Source: an uncultured Collinsella sp. (GTDB lineage Bacteria; Actinomycetota; Coriobacteriia; Coriobacteriales; Coriobacteriaceae). From it: a stretch of DNA of 18,552 nt. The notes beneath the pieces are model-generated. The model saw nothing but the letters and a program-made list of their open reading frames with translations. It had not been told where the DNA came from and did not search any database. The stretch covers positions 1-18,552 of the forward strand of contig CABUUK010000049.1 in assembly GCA_902494765.1 (NCBI GenBank). Reading direction: 5' to 3'. Shown here piece by piece: positions 14,446 through 18,552 of the stretch. The translations under genes and the position numbers were made by a program. Positions within the stretch are counted from its first letter, which is position 1. The number at the start of each line of letters is the position of its first letter.

Positions 14446-14655
14446 ATGCACCTCTTAATGCCACGGCGCACAACAGGGGCGCCAATTCTTTATGCTTGTC
14501 TCAGTATAATCCCCCAACGCACGACCGCGACTCGGCCTGTACCCGCAAATACACCTGTCGGTTGCAGGCCGCGAAACAGAATGGAAACCAACCCACCGGC
14601 TCGTCGCGTTTACCGCGTTTTATAATGCTTGCGTTGCAACCTAAAAGAGGAACGT
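14446..14655. promoter_or_regulatory. Divergent intergenic region between moeA and the CLC gene
   Basis: Two -10-like sequences are visible on the plus strand: TATAAT around 14513 and TATAAT at 14621-14626, without good -35 partners. The former also reads TATACT on the minus strand and could serve moeA. A 7-bp inverted repeat CGGCCTG-N25-CAGGCCG spans 14533-14571. I see no fluoride or molybdenum-cofactor riboswitch consensus. Confidence 0.4.
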
Positions 14656-16077
14656 ATGGCTCATAACGACAAACCCGAAAGCGCAAACGAAGCGCAGGAT
14701 CATTCCCAGCCGCTCGACGATGGCGGCTTTTTCTCCCTTAGCGACGTCATCATGGCCGGCAGGCATCAACTTACCCGCTCCGAGCATCTCTTGGCTGCCG
14801 ACACGCGCCGCAACGCCCGCAACCTACTTGCGAGCGCTAAGTTGCTCGTACTCGTCGTCATCGTCTCGCTCGCCATGGGCGTTGCCGCTTGGGCGTTTTT
14901 GGCCTCGTTGAATATCGCGACCGACTATCGCGAGCACCATGTGTGGGTCTACGCCTTGCTTCCCGTTGTGGGCGTTGCCACCGCATGGGTGTACAAAAAC
15001 CACGGTCTTGCCGCCAAGCGTGGCAACAACCTGGTCATCGACTCCGCTCTGGGCACACGCCTCATCCATATGCGCATGGCCGTCCTCACCTTCGTCTGCT
15101 CCACGCTCACGCACCTAACGGGCGGATCGGCCGGTCGCGAGGGAGCCGCGGTGCAGATTGGCGGCACCATCGCCAGCAACATCTCGAGCCTCGCCCACCT
15201 CAAAAAGCATGACCACCACGACCTCATGCTCGCCGGCATCTCGTCGGCCTTTGGCGCCGTTTTCGGCTCACCCCTTGCCGGGGCTTTCTTTGGCATGGAG
15301 ATGTGCTTTATCGGCAAAATCGACTACACTGCGGGCATCTACTGCCTGGTCGCCTCGTTTACCGGCTACTTTACATCACTCGCCCTGGGTACCGAGTACG
15401 AAGCGAATGTCATCGCCAGCGTTCCTAACATGACACCACGGACGGTTGTCATCGTTGTTATCAGCGCCATTATCTTCGGTCTGACGGCACGCCTCTTTGC
15501 CTGGTCGGTTCGAACCGTCAAGAGCCTGTACGGTCGCTTTATCACCAATTATCTTATTCGCGCACTCATAGGTGCACTCGTGGTTTTGGCCGCCTATGCC
15601 CTCCTCGACGCCTGGGACTACGCCGGCCTTTCCACGTGGCTTTCCGGCGCCGGATTTGCCGGCAACGCCACCCTGGCGGACGCAGTCATCAAGTTGGTCG
15701 TCACAGCGCTCACCCTGGGCGCCGGCTTCCAAGGCGGCGAGGTCACGCCCCTGTTTGGTATCGGTGCGGCGCTCGGCGGCTGGATCGGTTGCCTCGTCGG
15801 AATCGATCCCAGCTTTCTGGCAGCGCTAGGCATGCTCGGCGTGTTCTGCGCCGGCCTTAACGTGCCTATCACCACCTGTATGATGGCCATCGACCTGTTC
15901 CACGGCACGGCAGCCGGGTTCTTTGTCATCGTGGCCTTTATCAGCTACCTAACCGCCGGACACCGCGGCGTGTACCCCGCCCAGCGCATCATCTCGCCCA
16001 AGCGCCGTTCGCTTATTGTAGATGAGGGCGGTACGGTAGCGGATGCTATCGAGCGCCACAACGACCTGATAGAGTAG
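14656..16077 (+). CDS. CLC-family anion channel/antiporter (possibly fluoride type)
   Basis: This is a 473-residue membrane protein of the voltage-gated chloride channel superfamily. A hydrophilic N-terminal tail of about 60 residues precedes the first membrane helix. The gating-glutamate motif GGSAGREGAAVQ is at 157-168 (Glu162). FGSPLAGAFFGMEM follows at 203-216, then GGEVTPLFGIGAALG and a C-terminal CAGLNVPITTC. The canonical chloride-binding GSGIP is absent near residues 125-140. That loss and the GGEVTPLF motif recall CLC-F fluoride/proton antiporters, but this is inference. ATG 14656 has AGAGG 5 bases upstream; the frame is open to 14629 without a better site. The lipid kinase follows after 87 bases. 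Confidence 0.88.
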   Translation: MAHNDKPESANEAQDHSQPLDDGGFFSLSDVIMAGRHQLTRSEHLLAADTRRNARNLLASAKLLVLVVIVSLAMGVAAWAFLASLNIATDYREHHVWVYALLPVVGVATAWVYKNHGLAAKRGNNLVIDSALGTRLIHMRMAVLTFVCSTLTHLTGGSAGREGAAVQIGGTIASNISSLAHLKKHDHHDLMLAGISSAFGAVFGSPLAGAFFGMEMCFIGKIDYTAGIYCLVASFTGYFTSLALGTEYEANVIASVPNMTPRTVVIVVISAIIFGLTARLFAWSVRTVKSLYGRFITNYLIRALIGALVVLAAYALLDAWDYAGLSTWLSGAGFAGNATLADAVIKLVVTALTLGAGFQGGEVTPLFGIGAALGGWIGCLVGIDPSFLAALGMLGVFCAGLNVPITTCMMAIDLFHGTAAGFFVIVAFISYLTAGHRGVYPAQRIISPKRRSLIVDEGGTVADAIERHNDLIE

Positions 16078-16164
16078 ACGTAAGTATTCGCCGTGCAGCC
16101 ACAATCGGGGGCAATTCGACCTGAGCGCGACCGCACCGTCACGGCATACGCCGGGAGTCGCCCC

Positions 16165-17127
16165 ATGCACGCAACTGACTTTGGTCGCACGCTCATCATC
16201 GCCAACCCCGCCGCCCAGTCGGGTGCGGCGCGCGAAGTTGCCGAGCGCCTGCAACGCTTTTTGGACATGACCGCACGCGCATCCCAGTTTGACCTGGTGC
16301 TAACCGAGCGAAGGGGACACGCCAAGGAACTGGCCGCACAGGCTCAGGGCTACCGCACGGTTATCGCCCTTGGCGGCGACGGCGTGATTCACGAGGTCGT
16401 CAACGGGCTTATGACGCAAGAGGAGGACACCCGCCCCGCTCTTGCCATCCTACCCGTGGGCTCTGGCAACGATTTTGCCCAAACGCTCGGCATCGACGAT
16501 TTCTCCGGTAAGGATTTTGGCGCACTGCTCACCTGCGAGCTGCAGCGTCAGGACATCGGGCGCATTCGTTCATGGAACCCCGCAAGCGGCAGCGGCGAGG
16601 CTACCGTTGAGTACTACGACCAAACGCTTTCGGTCGGCATCGATGCCGCCATCGGTCTGGGCACCACTGAGCTGCGCAAAAAGACCGGCTTGACGGGCGC
16701 TCCGCTCTACACCCTCTCGGGACTTGAGCAGTTTGGTCTGCGCTATCGTAACTACCCCATGACGGTCAGCTTTGACGGGGCACCCACCGAGCGCGTGCGG
16801 GCGATCATCATGGCGATTCAGCTGGGTCCTACCTATGGCTCGGGCTATCGCATCTGCCCCGATGCCGATCCCTGCGACGGCGTACTCGACGTCTGCTACG
16901 CCTGCGGCCCCGTCCCTCGCGCGGTTGCCCTGCCTATGTTTCTTTCGGCCAAGGACGGCCACCATACCAAGTTGCCGCCGGTTCGCATGCGCCGCTGCCG
17001 CCATGTCGAGCTCACCTTTGAGGAGCCCGACTATCCCATCCAGGCCGACGGCGAGCCCATCGTCGCCTCGCGCATCGAGGTCGACATCCTCGCCGGCGCC
17101 CTCCACGTCTGGCACCCCACCCGCTAG
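16165..17127 (+). CDS. Diacylglycerol kinase-family lipid kinase (YegS/DagK-like)
   Basis: This 320-residue enzyme of the DAGK catalytic-domain family (PF00781 type) transfers ATP phosphate to a lipid such as diacylglycerol. The N-terminal part has IIANPAAQSG (11-20), the nucleotide loop ALGGDGVIHEVVNGL (68-82) and PVGSGNDFA (97-105). The C-terminal half ends with IQADGEPI, typical of the family. Length fits (about 290-340). ATG 16165 is preferred because GGGAG lies 7 bases upstream. GTG at 16093 would add 24 residues but has no ribosome site. It probably shares a transcript with the CLC gene. Substrate and physiological role are not evident. Confidence 0.9.
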   Translation: MHATDFGRTLIIANPAAQSGAAREVAERLQRFLDMTARASQFDLVLTERRGHAKELAAQAQGYRTVIALGGDGVIHEVVNGLMTQEEDTRPALAILPVGSGNDFAQTLGIDDFSGKDFGALLTCELQRQDIGRIRSWNPASGSGEATVEYYDQTLSVGIDAAIGLGTTELRKKTGLTGAPLYTLSGLEQFGLRYRNYPMTVSFDGAPTERVRAIIMAIQLGPTYGSGYRICPDADPCDGVLDVCYACGPVPRAVALPMFLSAKDGHHTKLPPVRMRRCRHVELTFEEPDYPIQADGEPIVASRIEVDILAGALHVWHPTR

Positions 17128-17133
17128 CTGCCC

Positions 17134-17204
17134 TAAGTTGCGGTGAAATAGGGACTGTTTATGCATCTAAAGCCGCAAAACAGTCCCTATTTCACCGCAA
17201 CTTA
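17134..17204. repeat. Perfect 27-bp inverted repeat between convergent genes
   Basis: The left arm 17134-17160 (TAAGTTGCGGTGAAATAGGG then ACTGTTT) is exactly complementary to 17178-17204, separated by a 17-base loop. It lies between the converging lipid kinase and release-factor-like genes. There is no T run on either side, so it is not a standard terminator, though a stem of this length may block read-through. It may be a dispersed palindromic repeat or a MITE-like remnant. Confidence 0.85.
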
Positions 17205-17212
17205 TAAGGAAG

Positions 17213-17593
17213 CTATTCGTCGCTGCCCGGTTTGCGACGGTTGGCCTTTTTAATGGCATTGAAGTGTTTGTCGTTGAGCCTGCGCTGGCGAGAGCGCTGA
17301 GGCACCTTGGTCTTTACGCGTCGGCGCGGTGGACGCCCGCGACGCTCAAGCTCAGCGCGCAGCTTACGCAGGCAGCTGCTACGGTTTTGGAACTGGCTGC
17401 GGCTCTCACGCGCCGTCACGGTAATCCCCGAAGGGATATGCTTCATGCGCACCGCAGAGTCTGTCGTGTTCACACCCTGGCCACCCGGGCCCGTCGCACG
17501 AAACACCTGAACCTCGCAGTCGCGTGCCAACTCCTCGACCGACATCTCGGCATAGCACGCATACTCGTGCCATCCCATCTTGTTCTCATCCAT
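17213..17593 (-). CDS. Release-factor-like peptidyl-tRNA hydrolase (ArfB/YaeJ-like RF-1 domain protein)
   Basis: This 126-residue protein has the RF-1 catalytic domain but lacks the codon-recognition domains of RF1 and RF2. GPGGQGVNTTDSAVRM at 35-50 contains the GGQ that triggers peptidyl-tRNA hydrolysis, and a basic C-terminal tail (about 90-121) resembles the ArfB tail that enters the empty mRNA channel. It probably releases peptides from stalled ribosomes. Length is close to ArfB (140). ATG 17593 is chosen for GGGGAGG 7 bases upstream; another ATG 18 bases earlier overlaps that site. It follows xpt but a terminator lies between, so it may depend on read-through or an unseen promoter. It could also belong to another GGQ rescue subfamily. 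Confidence 0.8.
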   Translation of the reverse strand: MDENKMGWHEYACYAEMSVEELARDCEVQVFRATGPGGQGVNTTDSAVRMKHIPSGITVTARESRSQFQNRSSCLRKLRAELERRGRPPRRRVKTKVPQRSRQRRLNDKHFNAIKKANRRKPGSDE

Positions 17594-17611
17594 ATCAACA
17601 CCTCCCCTCAT

Positions 17612-17647
17612 AAAAAATGTGACAAAGGGAAAGTCCCTTTGTCACAT
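17612..17647 (-). terminator. Rho-independent terminator of xpt
   Basis: On the minus strand ATGTGACAAAGGGA pairs perfectly (14 bp) with TCCCTTTGTCACAT around a 3-base loop and runs into TTTTTT. It lies 28 bases after the xpt stop and immediately before the ribosome site of the release-factor-like gene. The stem sequence is related in style to the larger inverted repeat at 17134-17204 (GTGAxAxAGGGA). Confidence 0.88.
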
Positions 17648-17674
17648 CGCATACCAATCGCTTGTGTTGCGCGC

Positions 17675-18253
17675 TTAGGCGAAGGTGATCTCGCCGGTAT
17701 CGCAGTCCATATCGGCGATACGGGCCAGGCTCTCAACGCGGAAGCCGCGCTCGCGGAGCTTATCGCCACCGCCCTGGAAGCCCTTCTCAACGGCGATGCC
17801 AATGCCGGCAACCTCGGCGCCCGCAGCCTCGCAGATTTTGATAAGGCCCTCGAGCGCGCAGCCGTTGGCCAAGAAGTCGTCGATGATCAGGACCTTGTCG
17901 CCCTCGGACAGGAAGCGCTTGCCGACGATGACCGGGTACTCCTTCTGCTTGGTAAAGGAGTAGATGGTCGTGGCATACTGCTCGCCGTCGAGGTTGATGG
18001 ACTGCGCCTTCTTGGCAAAGACCACCGGCACGCCGCCAAAATGCTGAGCCGCGATACAAGCCATGCCAATGCCCGAAGCCTCGATCGTCAGGATCTTGTT
18101 GATCTCGACATCCTTGAACAGACGGGCCCACTCGGCGCCCATGTGGTCGAACAGCTCAACGTCGCACTGGTGGTTGAGGAAGGCATCAACCTTAAGGACG
18201 TTACCGGCCTTTACGATGCCGTCATGGCGAATACGATCCTCAAGCTCCTGCAT
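17675..18253 (-). CDS. xpt: Xanthine phosphoribosyltransferase
   Basis: This 192-residue cytoplasmic purine salvage enzyme converts xanthine and PRPP to XMP. It starts MQELEDRIRHDG and has LTIEASGIGMACIAA (55-69). The PRPP-binding motif VLIIDDFLANGCALEGL is at 121-137, and the C-terminal part fits Xpt. Length equals the usual 190-195. ATG 18253 has AGAAAGGG 7 bases upstream. No purine-riboswitch consensus is visible in the 160 bases upstream. That gap does contain a short CGCGG/CCGCG stem just before the ribosome site. Confidence 0.94.
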   Translation of the reverse strand: MQELEDRIRHDGIVKAGNVLKVDAFLNHQCDVELFDHMGAEWARLFKDVEINKILTIEASGIGMACIAAQHFGGVPVVFAKKAQSINLDGEQYATTIYSFTKQKEYPVIVGKRFLSEGDKVLIIDDFLANGCALEGLIKICEAAGAEVAGIGIAVEKGFQGGGDKLRERGFRVESLARIADMDCDTGEITFA

Positions 18254-18413
18254 GGCGCAACCCTTTCTCGCGGCAACGATACCGCGCGATTAATAAACGT
18301 TGTTCGATAGTCTACCACGGACCGACCCCCGCCCGTCCCACAAGCCGCATCGCACCATAAAGCCGCAAGACAAGTAGATAGGCCCGATTCGTGGCAGACA
18401 GTCTCTCAACACG

Positions 18414-18552
18414 CTAATGGCGGGCGCGCATCTTCACCAAACGCACTATGGCAAGCGCAAAGCCCACAGCGGCCACAGCCATGAGTACGTAGAACACCGA
18501 GCGAAAGCCGAATAGGAATACATCCGGACGGCCTGCAACAAAACTGGTCACG
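18414..18552 (-). CDS. C-terminal end of an MFS-type transporter (partial)
   Basis: The open frame enters from the right edge and stops at TAG 18414-18416, giving 45 residues. VTSFVAGRPDVFLFGFRSVF is followed by a hydrophobic segment YVLMAVAAVGFALAIVRLV and a short basic tail KMRARH. A last transmembrane helix preceded by F.FGFRSVFY and ending in a basic cytoplasmic tail is common in major facilitator drug exporters. The fragment is too short for a firm family call. The 160 bases between it and xpt show no clear terminator. Confidence 0.5.
   Translation of the reverse strand, partial: VTSFVAGRPDVFLFGFRSVFYVLMAVAAVGFALAIVRLVKMRARH

Noticed and set aside
14446..14655. Fluoride or molybdenum-cofactor riboswitch in the moeA/CLC gap
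   Set aside because: No matching consensus segments on either strand; only a simple 7-bp inverted repeat.
18254..18413. Purine riboswitch upstream of xpt
   Set aside because: Looked for the conserved loop sequences typical of the purine aptamer; none present.
1..18552. CRISPR array or integrated prophage
   Set aside because: No regularly spaced direct repeats, and no phage structural or integrase genes were seen. The only mobile remnant is the IS3 end at 1-118.

Overview
The window looks like chromosomal DNA of an anaerobic, high-GC gut actinobacterium, most likely a Collinsella-like member of the Coriobacteriia. This is an inference from GC-rich codon use, strong AGGAGG-type ribosome sites, and the mix of selenium, molybdopterin and double-cubane genes. 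No rRNA or other taxonomic marker is present to prove it.

Layout, left to right. Positions 1-118 hold the 3' tail of an IS3-family element. Next come tRNA-Pro and tRNA-Gly on the minus strand, with a near-perfect promoter and a terminator. The brnQ branched-chain amino acid transporter follows. From 8599 down to 1865 runs one long minus-strand gene series: two paralogous double-cubane / 2-hydroxyacyl-CoA dehydratase-type reductases, their ATP-dependent activator, selD, yedF, a DUF3343 Se/S-carrier-like gene and a class V aminotransferase (cysteine desulfurase family). A terminator at 1821-1850 closes the series. SelD is itself a selenoprotein: an in-frame TGA at 4957-4959 is Sec17, so the gene starts at 5007 and not at the first start codon after the stop.

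Upstream of this series lies a 430-base non-coding region with a candidate promoter, an overlapping operator-like palindrome, a possible 22-codon leader peptide and hairpins. From 14445 down to 9031 lie moeA and a mogA/moaB-type gene, then modA-modB-modC for molybdate import. ModB carries an unusual extracytoplasmic N-terminal domain. From 14656 the strand switches to a CLC-type anion channel/antiporter and a diacylglycerol-kinase-like lipid kinase. These converge, across a perfect 27-bp inverted repeat, on a minus-strand pair: an ArfB-like release-factor protein and xanthine phosphoribosyltransferase (xpt). The window ends inside an MFS-type transporter.

How the genes work together. Molybdate uptake (modABC) and molybdopterin insertion (moeA, mog) lie next to a selenium module (SelD, YedF, DUF3343, cysteine-desulfurase-like). 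That combination is known from organisms with selenium-dependent molybdenum hydroxylases, and the Sec codon in selD implies Sec insertion as well. The most interesting points are the physical union of the selenium module with a two-paralog double-cubane reductase and its activator, and two intergenic copies of a ~100-nt palindromic element that differ by compensatory base changes. Those changes indicate a maintained structure.
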